From positions 186,001 to 250,000 of the forward strand of contig NZ_CP027116.1 of the NCBI RefSeq assembly GCF_003431975.1: a stretch of DNA of 64,000 nt. The letters run 5' to 3'. This DNA is from Bacillus pumilus. Its GTDB lineage: Bacteria; Bacillota; Bacilli; Bacillales; Bacillaceae. Under the pieces are notes generated by a model, which saw only the letters and a program-made list of their open reading frames with translations, ran no database searches and was not told the DNA's origin. Shown here one piece after another: positions 45,009 to 56,879 of this stretch (the stretch's first letter is position 1; every line of letters starts with the position of its first letter). The translations under genes were made by a program, and so were the position numbers.

Positions 45009-45467
45009 ATGGAGACAAAAGAGCAGATTGTGTTAAAAGCGATTCAAGATCTGATTATGCATAGGGAAAAGAGACGGAATGATCCAACAGATCCACTGAT
45101 TACCACGACTGATACACTCAAACAAGATTGGACGCTCACACAGCTACACATTTTATCGATGATTCAAGCCAATCCAAACGAATCAAATAATACATTTCTT
45201 TCTCAACAACTGAAACTATCAAAGCCCGCTATTACAAAGGCTGTGAAAAAACTAATTGATAAAGGCATGGTAGACTATTGCCACCGGCAAGGGGATAAAA
45301 AATCTGTCTACTATTCATTGACAGAGAAAGGTACGCAATTGGCAGCACGGCATGATGAACTGCATGAAAAAGCTGTCGCGTCCTACTTAGAATTTCTCCA
45401 GCAGTTTCATGAAGATGAATTACAAGTGATTGAGCGCTTTTTAAAGGCATGGAAAGAAAAGATATAG
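45009..45467 (+). CDS. MarR family transcriptional regulator
   Basis: A 152-residue regulator with the MarR winged helix: LTQLHILSMIQANPNESNNTFLSQQLKLSKPAITKAVKKLIDKGMVDY, then the wing GDKKSVYYSLTEKG. ATG 45009 follows TGGAGG. A possible promoter, TTGACT-N17-TACCAT, lies at 44950-44978, with a TTAACCAGTTAAG repeat between it and the gene as a candidate operator. It ends in its own terminator, so the target genes are not obvious. Confidence 0.9.
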   Translation: METKEQIVLKAIQDLIMHREKRRNDPTDPLITTTDTLKQDWTLTQLHILSMIQANPNESNNTFLSQQLKLSKPAITKAVKKLIDKGMVDYCHRQGDKKSVYYSLTEKGTQLAARHDELHEKAVASYLEFLQQFHEDELQVIERFLKAWKEKI

Positions 45468-45470
45468 ATT

Positions 45471-45516
45471 AAAAAACCGAAATCATCGTAGGATATGAGA
45501 TGATTTCGGTTTTTTA
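45471..45516. terminator. Intrinsic terminator after the marR gene
   Basis: A perfect 17-base stem, AAAAAACCGAAATCATC with its complement, ending in T6. Confidence 0.92.
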
Positions 45517-45578
45517 TATGGTAAAATTAACATATATTGACGTTATTCTTGATCATGTTGAAAGAGAGGGAGTTTTTA

Positions 45579-45824
45579 TTGGATAAAGAAATGATGGAAA
45601 ATTTTAAAAAGTCCGTCACCATCATGCCGTTCGTGGGATTATTTGTGAGCTTGCTATTATTTGTTTATTTTTTTGGCATTGCAGGAGTTGAAGGGTCGAT
45701 TTGGGCTGCTGTTTTATATTGTGCTCTGCCTTTTTTAGGGTACACGATCTTCTTTCTGCCTGTAAGTATTTATTTTAAAGTCAGCAAAAAACGTTCAATC
45801 CGTAAAAATGAGGAACATTCATGA
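45579..45824 (+). CDS. Small membrane protein, unknown
   Basis: An 81-residue protein with two or three hydrophobic helices (about residues 14-33 and 37-63) and a basic C-terminus. I choose TTG 45579, six bases after AGAGAGGGAG; an upstream in-frame ATG at 45537 lacks a ribosome binding site. It overlaps the DUF523 gene by ATGA. The family is not recognised. Confidence 0.65.
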   Translation: MDKEMMENFKKSVTIMPFVGLFVSLLLFVYFFGIAGVEGSIWAAVLYCALPFLGYTIFFLPVSIYFKVSKKRSIRKNEEHS

Positions 45825-46282
45825 TTGTGGTCAGTGCTTGTCTTGCAGGGTTAAAGGTCCGGTATAATGGCAGCCATCGATTAGATCAGAGAATCGAAGA
45901 GCTTGTGCAGGAAGGTAAGGCGGTCACGGTTTGTCCTGAGCTGCTTGGCGGCTTTTCTACGCCAAGACCTCCGGCCGAAATCATTGGCGGGGATGGACAT
46001 GATGTATTACGAGGGAAGGCTTCTGTTGTCGATGTGCATGGAACTGATGTCACTGAGATATATGTCAAAGGTGCGAAAGCGACACTGGAACAGGTTCAGT
46101 CTTTGAGAGCGACTGCGGTTGTGTTAAAAGAGTACAGTCCTTCTTGCGGCAGCCAGCTGATTTACTTGGGTGAGTTTAACGGCAAGACAAAAGCTGGAGA
46201 TGGTGTGACGTCCGCCTTGCTGAAACAGCACGGGATTCAAGTGTTCTCTGAGGAGGATGATTGGACTTCGTTGTTTCAATAG
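45821..46282 (+). CDS. DUF523 family protein (YbbK-like)
   Basis: A 153-residue protein with the DUF523 hallmarks SACLAGLKVRYNG, VCPELLGGFSTPRPPAEI and LKEYSPSCG. The conserved cysteines at residues 7, 38 and near 110 suggest a metal or Fe-S site. The function is unknown. It is translationally coupled to the small membrane gene before it. Confidence 0.92.
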   Translation: MIVVSACLAGLKVRYNGSHRLDQRIEELVQEGKAVTVCPELLGGFSTPRPPAEIIGGDGHDVLRGKASVVDVHGTDVTEIYVKGAKATLEQVQSLRATAVVLKEYSPSCGSQLIYLGEFNGKTKAGDGVTSALLKQHGIQVFSEEDDWTSLFQ

Positions 46283-46311
46283 GTGTGGCGTGAAGAGAAG
46301 GAGGAATTAGG

Positions 46312-46728
46312 TTGAAAAACTGGATTATTGGTGTAGTTGTCGTTATTTTCATCGGAATTGGTATTTATTTTATGATCAATGCCAAAACATACTCTTTTGA
46401 CGATGTGGTCTCGATTGATCGAAACAAAGTGACATCCATACAAATTGAACATGATAATGAACGTGCTGTTTTAAAGAAAAAAGAAGACATTCAAAAGCTG
46501 TTGAAGGAATTTTCAAATGTGAAATTAAGGAAAATGAACGAAGCTAAAAAAGCTTCAAAAGAATCTTATTGGATCAGAGTGTACGAGAATGAAAAGGAAA
46601 CTTATGGTCTGACTTTTTATGACCAAAGTTTTTTAGAGACATTTGATTTTTCTAAAACGAAAGATCGAACAAGCGAATACCAAATCGTTGACGCCAATCA
46701 AGTCGATATAGGACAATATATCAAATAA
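46312..46728 (+). CDS. Single-helix anchored extracellular protein, unknown
   Basis: A 138-residue protein with one N-terminal membrane helix (residues 4-22) and a charged outer domain. The TTG start at 46312 has AAGGAGGAAT upstream. No family is recognised. It is probably the third gene of the operon with the DUF523 protein. Confidence 0.7.
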   Translation: MKNWIIGVVVVIFIGIGIYFMINAKTYSFDDVVSIDRNKVTSIQIEHDNERAVLKKKEDIQKLLKEFSNVKLRKMNEAKKASKESYWIRVYENEKETYGLTFYDQSFLETFDFSKTKDRTSEYQIVDANQVDIGQYIK

Positions 46729-46809
46729 CAACAGCCCAAATTCATGCATGATCAATAGAAAATTCGGGTATAGTGCATGGTAAGAAAAAATGAAGCGGAG
46801 GTTTGTTTG

Positions 46810-47637
46810 ATGAATGGATTAACAGATACAGTCACATTAGCTAACGGAGTAAAAATGCCGAAGCTAGGCTTTGGTGTATGGCAGGTAAAAGATGGGGATG
46901 AGGCTGTAAATGCAGTCACAGACGCTCTTGAAGCGGGCTACCGCAGCATAGATACAGCAGCGGCTTATCAAAATGAAGAAGGGGTAGGTAAAGCCATTCA
47001 ACAATCAGGCATCTCTCGCGATGATCTGTTTATTACGACAAAGGTATGGAATCGTGATCAAGGGTATGAATCCACACTTGAAGCCTTTGAAACAAGTATG
47101 AACAAGCTTGGGCTAGATGTATTAGACCTTTATTTAATTCATTGGCCAGTTGAAGGCAAATATAAAGAAACTTGGAAAGCACTAGAGAAGCTGTATAAGG
47201 ATGGACGCGTTCGAGCCATCGGTGTGTGTAACTTCCATCAGCACCATCTAGAGGATCTATTAGAAGAAGCAGAAGTTGTGCCAATGGTCAACCAAATCGA
47301 GCTACATCCTAAGCTAACGCAGGAGCCTTTACGAGACTACTGCAAGGAGAAAGGGATTCATGTAGAAGCGTGGTCACCATTAGGCAGCGGGAAGTTGCTG
47401 AATCATCCTGTTCTTCAGGATATTGCGAAAAAACATGACAAATCCGTGGCACAAGTGATTCTTCGCTGGGACTTGCAGCATGGAATTATCACCATTCCAA
47501 AATCTGTGACGAAGAGCCGAATCATCGAAAACACACACGTCTTCGATTTCGAGCTGTCCGCACATGAGATGAGTGTCATCGACCAGCTTAATGAAGATGA
47601 ACGCACAGGTCCAGATCCAGATAACTTTGATTTTTAA
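46810..47637 (+). CDS. Aldo/keto reductase (YtbE/YvgN type)
   Basis: A 275-residue NADPH-dependent reductase of the AKR5 type. The catalytic Asp and Tyr lie in [18 protein letters not shown], followed by [16 protein letters not shown] and the cofactor-binding [14 protein letters not shown] near the C-terminus. The end GPDPDNFDF is as in B. subtilis YtbE. Such enzymes reduce methylglyoxal and other aldehydes. ATG 46810 is eight bases after GCGGAGG. It is monocistronic. Confidence 0.93.
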   Translation: MNGLTDTVTLANGVKMPKLGFGVWQVKDGDEAVNAVTDALEAGYRSIDTAAAYQNEEGVGKAIQQSGISRDDLFITTKVWNRDQGYESTLEAFETSMNKLGLDVLDLYLIHWPVEGKYKETWKALEKLYKDGRVRAIGVCNFHQHHLEDLLEEAEVVPMVNQIELHPKLTQEPLRDYCKEKGIHVEAWSPLGSGKLLNHPVLQDIAKKHDKSVAQVILRWDLQHGIITIPKSVTKSRIIENTHVFDFELSAHEMSVIDQLNEDERTGPDPDNFDF

Positions 47638-47645
47638 TCGAAAGG

Positions 47646-47677
47646 AAAGCACAGGTGGAATGCCTGTGCTTTTTTTA
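47646..47677. terminator. Intrinsic terminator between the aldo/keto reductase and dehydrogenase genes
   Basis: AAAGCACAGG and CCTGTGCTTT around a seven-base loop, then T-rich sequence on the plus strand. It lies between convergent genes. Confidence 0.88.
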
Positions 47678-47687
47678 TTGAACGATT

Positions 47688-48764
47688 TTATGATGCTGAT
47701 ACGTTTTCAATGACTTGAATGGCGTCGACAATTTGCTCTATGGAATAGTCTCCAATTAAACAAAAGGTTTCGTCTGCACGTGCAGCATGGCTTGCCACCG
47801 TTTTTGCGGCTTCGTCCAGCTGAGTTGTAATGCCAAGTTCACGCATATTTCTAGGTAGCCCGAGTGTTTCATAAAGCTCAAGTAATTCTTCTACTTCACT
47901 CATTCGACTTTCTGCAGCAAGCTGAACAAGAATGCCATAGGCCACTTTTTGACCATGTAACACGTGATGCGTTTCTTCAATAAACGTCAATCCGTTATGG
48001 ATGGCGTGGGCTCCTGCCATTCTTCCGTAGCGTCCCCCGTAGCCGCCGACTGTGCCAGCCAATGTAATAATTGTATCCGTTACATCCGCAAAGGCTTGAG
48101 AAAGCTGGCCTGTTTGCAAACTGTGGACGGCTTCTTTGCTATGGGAAAGAAGAATGTCCCTGACGTATACCGCCTGTTTTAGTGCAGCATGCACCATGAG
48201 CGGCAAGGAATCCTTTGCATTTCGAATAATGGCTTCCGCTTCATACCATTTCGCCAGCGTATCTCCAATACCGCTTTGAAGGTAGGATAGAGGGGAAGAA
48301 AGTAAAAACGTATGATCAATGAGGGTGAGATAGCTGGATCGTTTATGGTAATCGACTCTCATGAAATTCCCCTTGTCATCATAAATGACGCTGAGCGGTG
48401 TAGATGCAGCGCATGTCCCTGGAATGGTTGGAACCATGATCACTTCAATTTCAAGAGCATCTGCTACCGACTTGGCGGTGTCTAAAATGGTGCCGCCTCC
48501 GATCCCAATGATCACGTCTGCACCTTTTAGTTCTTCTGCAATGTGAGAGATCGCATTGGGTGAACTGTATCCTTTGTGCTGGACAACAGGCCAATGAGAC
48601 GGAAGTTTAGTATACGCTGAAAAAGCATCGTAGGAATGGTGTCCAGTCACTACAGCGGGCGCTTGGAAAGAAGAAGAAATAAGTGAATCGAGTTCATGAT
48701 AAATCCCTTTTTGAGAAATAAATTGGTTTGGACCACTTCTGACAATATCTTCTGGCTGTATCAA
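47688..48764 (-). CDS. Iron-containing alcohol dehydrogenase family (GldA-like)
   Basis: A 358-residue dehydrogenase. The NAD-binding GIGGGTILDTAKSVAD is near residue 88, PTIPGTCAASTPLSVIY follows, and the metal ligands lie in an Asp-rich SGIGDTLAKWYEA and the His-rich AGAHAIHNGL and THHVLHGQKVAYG segments. The pattern is nearest to glycerol-dehydrogenase-like members; the substrate is not known. The TTG start at 48764 has AAAGGAG nine bases ahead. Confidence 0.85.
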   Translation of the reverse strand: MIQPEDIVRSGPNQFISQKGIYHELDSLISSSFQAPAVVTGHHSYDAFSAYTKLPSHWPVVQHKGYSSPNAISHIAEELKGADVIIGIGGGTILDTAKSVADALEIEVIMVPTIPGTCAASTPLSVIYDDKGNFMRVDYHKRSSYLTLIDHTFLLSSPLSYLQSGIGDTLAKWYEAEAIIRNAKDSLPLMVHAALKQAVYVRDILLSHSKEAVHSLQTGQLSQAFADVTDTIITLAGTVGGYGGRYGRMAGAHAIHNGLTFIEETHHVLHGQKVAYGILVQLAAESRMSEVEELLELYETLGLPRNMRELGITTQLDEAAKTVASHAARADETFCLIGDYSIEQIVDAIQVIENVSAS

Positions 48765-48961
48765 TGAGTTCTGCTCCTTTATACATCATATAGTTTATCA
48801 ATCATCTCATTTTACTGAAAGTTCTGTCAAATAATCGTTAATATGAGGAAAAAGACCCTTCCGTTTTATGGAATTGAGCCGCCGACATTGCCTTGAGGTA
48901 TGTATTTCCTGTATGATATAAAATGGTATGTTTTGATTAAATTTAAGAGGTGTTTATATAT

Positions 48962-49930
48962 ATGGAAAAACAATATCGTGTATTACTTTACTATCAATAT
49001 GTCCCCATTGAGGACCCAGAGACGTTTACAGCAGAGCATTTAGCGTTCTGTAAGGAGCTTGGCTTGTTAGGCCGTATCCTTGTGTCAGCAGAAGGTATAA
49101 ACGGAACGGTTTCTGGTACAATTGAGCAAACGGACAAGTACATGCAAGCGTTAAAAGAAGACCCGCGCTTTGCATCTATGCCGATCAAAATTGACGAAGC
49201 AGATGGTCATGCGTTTAAGAAAATGCATGTCCGCCTTCGGAATGAACTAGTGAACCTCAGCCTTGAAGATGATGTGAATCCATTAGAATTAACAGGTAAA
49301 CATCTTAACCCGGTTGAATTTTACGAGCAAATGCAATCTCCGGATACCGTTGTGATTGATGCACGTAATGATTACGAATTTGATGTGGGTCACTTCAGAG
49401 GGGCTGTTCGTCCTGATATCGAGACATTCCGTGAATTACCTGAGTGGATTCGTGACAATAAAGAGATTCTTGAAGGGAAAAAAATCCTGACGTATTGCAC
49501 AGGTGGTGTACGCTGTGAGAAATTCTCAGGCTGGTTAAAGCGTGAAGGCTTTGAAGACGTGTCTCAGCTTGACGGTGGAATTGTCACGTACGGAAAAGAT
49601 CCAGAAGTTCAAGGGAAGCTATGGGATGGCCAATGCTATGTGTTTGATACCCGCTTAACAGTACCAGTGAATCAAACAGAGCATGTGGTGGTCGGAAAAG
49701 ATTTCTTTACCGGCGAGCCTTGTGAGCGATATGTGAACTGTGCAAACCCTGCATGTAACCGCAAAATGATTGCAACAGAAGAGAGCGAGCATAAGTATAT
49801 GCGCAGCTGCAGCCATGAATGCCGCACAACCGAACGAAACCTATATATCAAGCAGCACAACCTGTCTGAAGAAGAAGTGCAAGAAAGACTAGCTATAATT
49901 GAAAAAGAACAAGCAATCTCACAAGGATAG
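48962..49930 (+). CDS. trhO: tRNA uridine-34 hydroxylase TrhO (rhodanese-like)
   Basis: A 322-residue protein of the YceA/YbfQ family: an N-terminal ACP-like domain ([15 protein letters not shown]), a rhodanese domain ([15 protein letters not shown]) with active loop CTGGVRC, and a C-terminal Cys-rich tail ([15 protein letters not shown]). TrhO makes 5-hydroxyuridine at the wobble position of certain tRNAs. ATG 48962 follows AAGAGGTG. A likely promoter, TTGCCT-N18-TATGAT, lies at 48888-48917. Confidence 0.93.
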   Translation: MEKQYRVLLYYQYVPIEDPETFTAEHLAFCKELGLLGRILVSAEGINGTVSGTIEQTDKYMQALKEDPRFASMPIKIDEADGHAFKKMHVRLRNELVNLSLEDDVNPLELTGKHLNPVEFYEQMQSPDTVVIDARNDYEFDVGHFRGAVRPDIETFRELPEWIRDNKEILEGKKILTYCTGGVRCEKFSGWLKREGFEDVSQLDGGIVTYGKDPEVQGKLWDGQCYVFDTRLTVPVNQTEHVVVGKDFFTGEPCERYVNCANPACNRKMIATEESEHKYMRSCSHECRTTERNLYIKQHNLSEEEVQERLAIIEKEQAISQG

Positions 49931-49959
49931 AGGGAACCCCCTTTATCCTTTTTTTACAT
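49924..49959 (+). terminator. Intrinsic terminator after trhO
   Basis: AAGGATAGAGGG and CCCTTTATCCTT around a short loop, then T7. It starts at the trhO stop. Confidence 0.82.
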
Positions 49960-50158
49960 GTTGATACAAATATCAAGGCATTTGAAAAGTTATTAAGTAT
50001 TTAACATGAAATGAGATATTAATCATGAGGTTACTCATTAAGTTAAAGGGTAAAAATAATTGTAGAAAAAATCAATCATGAGCTACGGACTTCTCAGCAA
50101 GAAGCTGCATCATCCAAAATGAAAGGAACGGCTGCCTGAATCTTACGGGCAGCCATCT

Positions 50159-50359
50159 TTATTTTGAAGTACTCTCTATGACATGCCGCTTCAACCAAGT
50201 GGTGACGCCGCGCAAAACGGCCGCTGTGACAAGTGAGATGAGCACATATCTCCACAACTGATCCAAGCCTTGTCCACTAATCCAAAATACGATGCCTAGA
50301 AAAACGAGTGTGAAAATAAGTATAATTAAAAATGATGCAGACCAGAAAAAAGCCTTCAT
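50159..50359 (-). CDS. Small two-helix membrane protein
   Basis: A 66-residue protein with two hydrophobic helices (about residues 5-27 and 36-51) and a basic C-terminus. GAGGAGGTGACC is upstream of the ATG. The family is not recognised. A GC-rich hairpin (GGCTGCC/GGCAGCC, 50131-50156) just downstream on the minus strand can end its transcript. Confidence 0.72.
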   Translation of the reverse strand: MKAFFWSASFLIILIFTLVFLGIVFWISGQGLDQLWRYVLISLVTAAVLRGVTTWLKRHVIESTSK

Positions 50360-50545
50360 TGAAGGTCACCTCCTCAGAAGTATTGTATGCAGGCTGATGA
50401 ATGATCAGACCAGCCGTGAAGAGGTAGAATTAAGATGAAATCTATTGCAAAAGTCAGATAAAAACACCAAGTGATTTGACAGTTATGTTAAGATGAGAGC
50501 ATATTTTGAGTAAAGAATGTGGGGCATAGACGGAGGTGTTTGGGG

Positions 50546-51382
50546 TTGAAGATACAAAAAGTTCTAAACAATAATGTCATTAGTGTGATAGATGAACATG
50601 GAAAAGAAATCGTCGTCATGGGCAGAGGTATCGCGTTTCAAAGACGTCCCGGTGACCCGGTGGACGAATCGTTAATCGATAAAGTCTTCCGCCTGGAGGA
50701 TCATTCCGTTCATGAGAGGATGAAAATGCTGCTTCTGGAGGTTCCGTATGATGTGGTCAAGGTGACCGAAGAAATGATTCAATATGCACATACGAAGCTG
50801 AACCGAAGATTAAACGAGAGTCTGCACGTATCGCTCGCAGACCATATTCATTACGCGATCGAACGATTGAAGAAAAATTATCTTATTGAGAATTCACTCA
50901 TTTGGGAAATTAAACGCTTGTACAAAGATGAATTTCTTGTGGCAAAGGATTGTCTTGAAATGATTGAAGAGCGCCTTCATATTGAGCTACCTGAGGATGA
51001 AGCGGGCTTTATTGCCATGCATATTATTAATGCAGAGCTCAATGAGGACATGAATACAACGGTCAATATCACAAAAGAAGTAAACGCCATTCTCACCATT
51101 GTAAAATATCATCTCAATATGGAATTTGATGAAGACTCACTCAACTTTTACCGTTTTCTCACGCATTTGCGCTTTTTTGTCCAGCGTCTGATCAACGAAA
51201 CACTACTTGTCAGCGAAGATCAGGACTTATATCAGCTGATCAAGGTGAAGTATCCGAAGGCATACGAATGTGCAAAGAAGATCGCAGAATATGTCTATCA
51301 AACCTATCACCGAGATCTCACATCAGAGGAGATGCTGTACCTATCCATTCATTTGAATCGGTTGATTAAACGAGAAAAATAA
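50546..51382 (+). CDS. licT: LicT-type BglG-family antiterminator
   Basis: A 278-residue RNA-binding antiterminator: a CAT domain (KIQKVLNNNVISVIDEHGKEIVVMGRGIAFQ, residues 2-55) and two PRD domains. The regulatory histidines lie in SLADHIHYAI, AMHIINAEL, LTHLRFFVQR and LSIHLNRL. It binds the RAT hairpin ahead of bglP and prevents termination when beta-glucosides are present. Residue style is very close to B. subtilis LicT. The start is TTG 50546, seven bases after CGGAGGTG. It lies directly upstream of its target operon. Confidence 0.93.
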   Translation: MKIQKVLNNNVISVIDEHGKEIVVMGRGIAFQRRPGDPVDESLIDKVFRLEDHSVHERMKMLLLEVPYDVVKVTEEMIQYAHTKLNRRLNESLHVSLADHIHYAIERLKKNYLIENSLIWEIKRLYKDEFLVAKDCLEMIEERLHIELPEDEAGFIAMHIINAELNEDMNTTVNITKEVNAILTIVKYHLNMEFDEDSLNFYRFLTHLRFFVQRLINETLLVSEDQDLYQLIKVKYPKAYECAKKIAEYVYQTYHRDLTSEEMLYLSIHLNRLIKREK

Positions 51383-51396
51383 AAATAGATTTTAAA

Positions 51397-51433
51397 AGAA
51401 AGCGTTGACATGAGAAAAGCTGAGTGGTACTAT
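51397..51433 (+). promoter_or_regulatory. bglPH promoter overlapping a cre site
   Basis: TTGACA (51405-51410), 17 bases, TACTAT (51428-51433). AGAAAGCGTTGACA (51397-51410) matches the cre consensus at 13 of 14 positions and overlaps the -35 box, so CcpA binding should block initiation. Confidence 0.85.
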
Positions 51434-51480
51434 TTGCTCATAAACATAAAAGAATACGGTTTCACAATGATCGTCTTAGA

Positions 51481-51508
51481 GGATTGTGACTGTCCGGCAG
51501 GCAAAACC
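51481..51508 (+). promoter_or_regulatory. RAT antiterminator target of LicT
   Basis: GGATTGTGACTGTCC-GGCAGGCAAAACC is the conserved 28-base ribonucleic antiterminator. It shares its 3' end with the 5' arm of the following terminator, so the two structures exclude each other. Confidence 0.93.
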
Positions 51509-51572
51509 TAAACGTTCACTGAAAAAGCGCAATGGCAAGTTGCGACTATTTTTGGTGCCCGTTTAGGTTTTT
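51503..51572 (+). terminator. Leader terminator of bglPH
   Basis: AAAACCTAAACG (51503-51514) pairs with CGTTTAGGTTTTT (51560-51572), with an inner CGCAA/TTGCG hairpin. It lies 45 bases ahead of bglP and is the LicT-controlled attenuator. Confidence 0.88.
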
Positions 51573-51617
51573 ATTTTGCCTAAAAACGTATTTTTTTGAA
51601 AAAAAGGGGGTTTTTGT

Positions 51618-54918
<3,301 letters not shown>

Positions 54919-54924
54919 CAAATA

Positions 54925-54963
54925 AAAAAGCCAATCACCTTATACGGGTGGCTGGCTTTTTTT
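54925..54963 (+). terminator. Intrinsic terminator after bglH
   Basis: AAAAAGCCAATCACC and GGTGGCTGGCTTTTT pair with minor mismatch, followed by T-rich sequence. Confidence 0.82.
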
Positions 54964-55382
54964 CGTGCACTCTATTGGCAAGATCATAACGTTCGAGTTG
55001 TTTTAAAATGATAGCCTGATTTTAACAGCCTAATAAACTGCTGTCTTTTATAATTCGAAGAATATAACAATCCATTTCGCTGTTTCGAATGCTACATCAG
55101 GTGGTAGGCCAGTTTAATTGTGGCTATTTCTTTTTGTTGTAAATTTTTTATTTTTTACAATCTGTTAATTTGTAAAAACCTGATCATGTTTACCTCCACA
55201 GTGAACGGATTCTACCACAGAAATTTTCATCAAAACGAAGTGCTAAAAAATAAAAAAATGATTGCGGATGCCGCAACCAAAAAAGTAATTCTCTTAAATC
55301 TATCTTAAATCCATTGATACACTCATTTTGATTTGATAACCTTGATTTTGGAATTTAATACAAAAGGAGGAATATAAACGAA
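54964..55382. other. AT-rich gap before the accessory patch
   Basis: About 420 AT-rich bases. A short open frame at 55120-55308 has no ribosome binding site or recognisable product. The final 20 bases carry the AAAGGAGG site of the next gene. No RNA gene, repeat or mobile-element end is seen. Confidence 0.5.
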
Positions 55383-56120
55383 ATGTTCAAAAAAACACTT
55401 GTCACCCTAATTATCCTAGCTCTTGTCATATCAATATGGACTCCATTTTCATCAGAAGCATCAGCAGAAACACATTCTATCAATTCACAAGAATTAGAAG
55501 CGTTAGTAACACCGACGGTTCTACTAAATGAACAAGCAAACAAAGAATTAGACGAACTTGAAACGAAAATGGGGGAATACATAGAGAGCCTTCCATTTAC
55601 AGAAAAAGAATTCGAAAACATGTCAGAGTCAGAACAAAATAAAGTGATAGATCAATATTTCAACAATGAAGAATTTTTAGCTTTAGAAAACCGAATGAAA
55701 CAACTTGACTCCAAAAGTAATCAGAGTGAAATCACAACACAAGCACTACCAATATTCTTCGTACCAATCGCAATGACCGTAGGAAGAGTTGCTTTAATGG
55801 CCATCAGATCAAAAGGTGCAAGAACGGCACTTAAATATCTAAAAAATCGAATAAAAGGATTCGGTAAAAATTACAAAATTAAATGGGATGTAAGAAATGA
55901 TAAAGGACAACTTAGAAGTTTAGTTGTCGTCCTACACAAAGGAAAGAAAAAAACAACAAGGGTATTTGCTGTAGACAATGGAAAAATCCCTTTAATACCA
56001 AAAACCTCAACTTGGTATTGGCATTTCCATGTAGCTCCAAAAGATAAAATACACCATGCTCTCAGAGCATCAGTACCAAAGAAATACAAAGCAAGTCCAG
56101 GAGAAACAATATTACACTAA
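55383..56120 (+). CDS. Secreted putative toxin (resembles the SAR2788 family)
   Basis: A 245-residue protein with a Sec signal peptide (basic start, hydrophobic core, cleavage near SSEASAE, residues 22-28), an acidic helical region, a hydrophobic stretch (IFFVPIAMTVGRVALMAI, ~122-139), and a basic C-terminal domain ending with YWHFHVAPKDKIHH and PKKYKASPGETILH. That build resembles SAR2788-type putative toxins of Gram-positive bacteria; the match is from memory and uncertain. The HxH residues suggest a nuclease-like domain, which is inference. AAAGGAGG lies 12 bases upstream. A possible partner gene converges from downstream. Confidence 0.55.
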   Translation: MFKKTLVTLIILALVISIWTPFSSEASAETHSINSQELEALVTPTVLLNEQANKELDELETKMGEYIESLPFTEKEFENMSESEQNKVIDQYFNNEEFLALENRMKQLDSKSNQSEITTQALPIFFVPIAMTVGRVALMAIRSKGARTALKYLKNRIKGFGKNYKIKWDVRNDKGQLRSLVVVLHKGKKKTTRVFAVDNGKIPLIPKTSTWYWHFHVAPKDKIHHALRASVPKKYKASPGETILH

Positions 56121-56151
56121 AAAACCCCTAATTTTTAGGGTTTTTTTTCTC
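56119..56151. terminator. Bidirectional terminator between toxin-like gene and partner
   Basis: AAAAAACCCCTAA and TTAGGGTTTTTTTT pair with one bulge. The A and T runs on both sides serve both converging genes. Confidence 0.8.
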
Positions 56152-56448
56152 TTCATGACTAGTAACTATATCAACAGGATGTATCAAGTTTTCATCATCA
56201 TTATCCTCATCAATGTAAGGCATAATAAGTGAATCCAACTCTTCTTTATCATCAACTAAAGCAACGTAAGTTGTATAATCCTCTAAATCTGATGGAAACA
56301 ATTCAGCTTGACCAACATTACTTTTCAATGCTTCGTCAATAGCACTCTTTAATTCTATTAAACCCTCACGATTACCAATAATATAAGAATCCATATGCCA
56401 ACTTTTTTGAGCATATATATGACAAATCTTATCTCTATCTTTCATCAT
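56128..56448 (-). CDS. Acidic cytoplasmic protein, candidate immunity partner
   Basis: A 106-residue acidic protein with no signal or membrane segment. The segment YIIGNREGLIELKSAIDEAL resembles small immunity proteins that sit beside polymorphic toxins, but I cannot assign a family. The ribosome binding site GGAAGGGTG lies inside a gene remnant upstream. It converges on the secreted toxin-like gene; immunity genes usually follow co-directionally, so the pairing is only suggestive. Confidence 0.55.
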   Translation of the reverse strand: MMKDRDKICHIYAQKSWHMDSYIIGNREGLIELKSAIDEALKSNVGQAELFPSDLEDYTTYVALVDDKEELDSLIMPYIDEDNDDENLIHPVDIVTSHEEKKNPKN

Positions 56449-56452
56449 CTCA

Positions 56453-56566
56453 TTACACCCTTCCTGAAAAATTTAATTGATTATGTGCCAACACGCAACC
56501 AGCTATAACATCAAACGTCTCATTGGCTACTTTATCCTCATTTTCTTCAATCCTGATTAGATATCC
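56453..56566 (-). pseudogene. C-terminal fragment of an unidentified gene
   Basis: A 37-codon open stretch without a start codon, beginning right after an in-frame TAG. It encodes a protein-like tail (IRIEENEDKVANETFD, then VIAGCVLAHNQLN) and stops just before the partner gene. It looks like the remaining end of a gene cut by deletion or mutation. The family is unknown. Confidence 0.45.
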
Positions 56567-56598
56567 TTCCTAGCATCAATAAACTAATTCCAAAACTG

Positions 56599-56764
56599 TC
56601 ACCAACATTTTTTTGCCCTTTTTTCCTTCTGCTCCGTTGTCGCAATTAATTTTTTAGTTTCTTGTTTCTCTTATGGCTTCTAATAACTTTTTATCTCTTT
56701 TAATAAGACTGCTTTGTATGTATTCTTGCTGTTTTTTCAACTTGCTGGAGGTTACAAATCCCAT
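56599..56764 (-). pseudogene. Frameshifted DUF3967-like remnant
   Basis: From ATG 56764 the frame reads MGFVTSSKLKKQQEYIQ and SLIKRDKKLLEAIRETRN before a stop at 56654. The next frame continues the same pattern as ETKKLIATTEQKEKRAKK to a stop at 56599. Joined, RDKKLLEAIRE-ETKKLIA-TEQKE is the DUF3967 tail typical of plasmid- and island-borne Bacillus DNA-binding proteins. It points to an older mobile insertion here. Confidence 0.6.
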
Positions 56765-56879
56765 CTTACTCTCTACTATCATTATACCCCGAATTTCATC
56801 TCATTTATAGACTGTTTTCCGCCCAGATCAGGCCGTATACTGTTATACGCAAGTCAAAAACGATAAGGGGTGCGGCTGT

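Noticed and set aside
49960..50130. Repeats in the trhO downstream gap
   Set aside because: Only short AT-rich similarities (ATTAATCATGAG and ATCAATCATGAG); too short to be a repeat family or attachment site.
55120..55308. 62-codon frame before the toxin-like gene
   Set aside because: No ribosome binding site, no motif, low-complexity AT-rich DNA.
54964..55382. Promoter TTGATA-N17-TAATAC before the toxin-like gene
   Set aside because: RNA would start inside the ribosome binding site, so it cannot be the working promoter as drawn.
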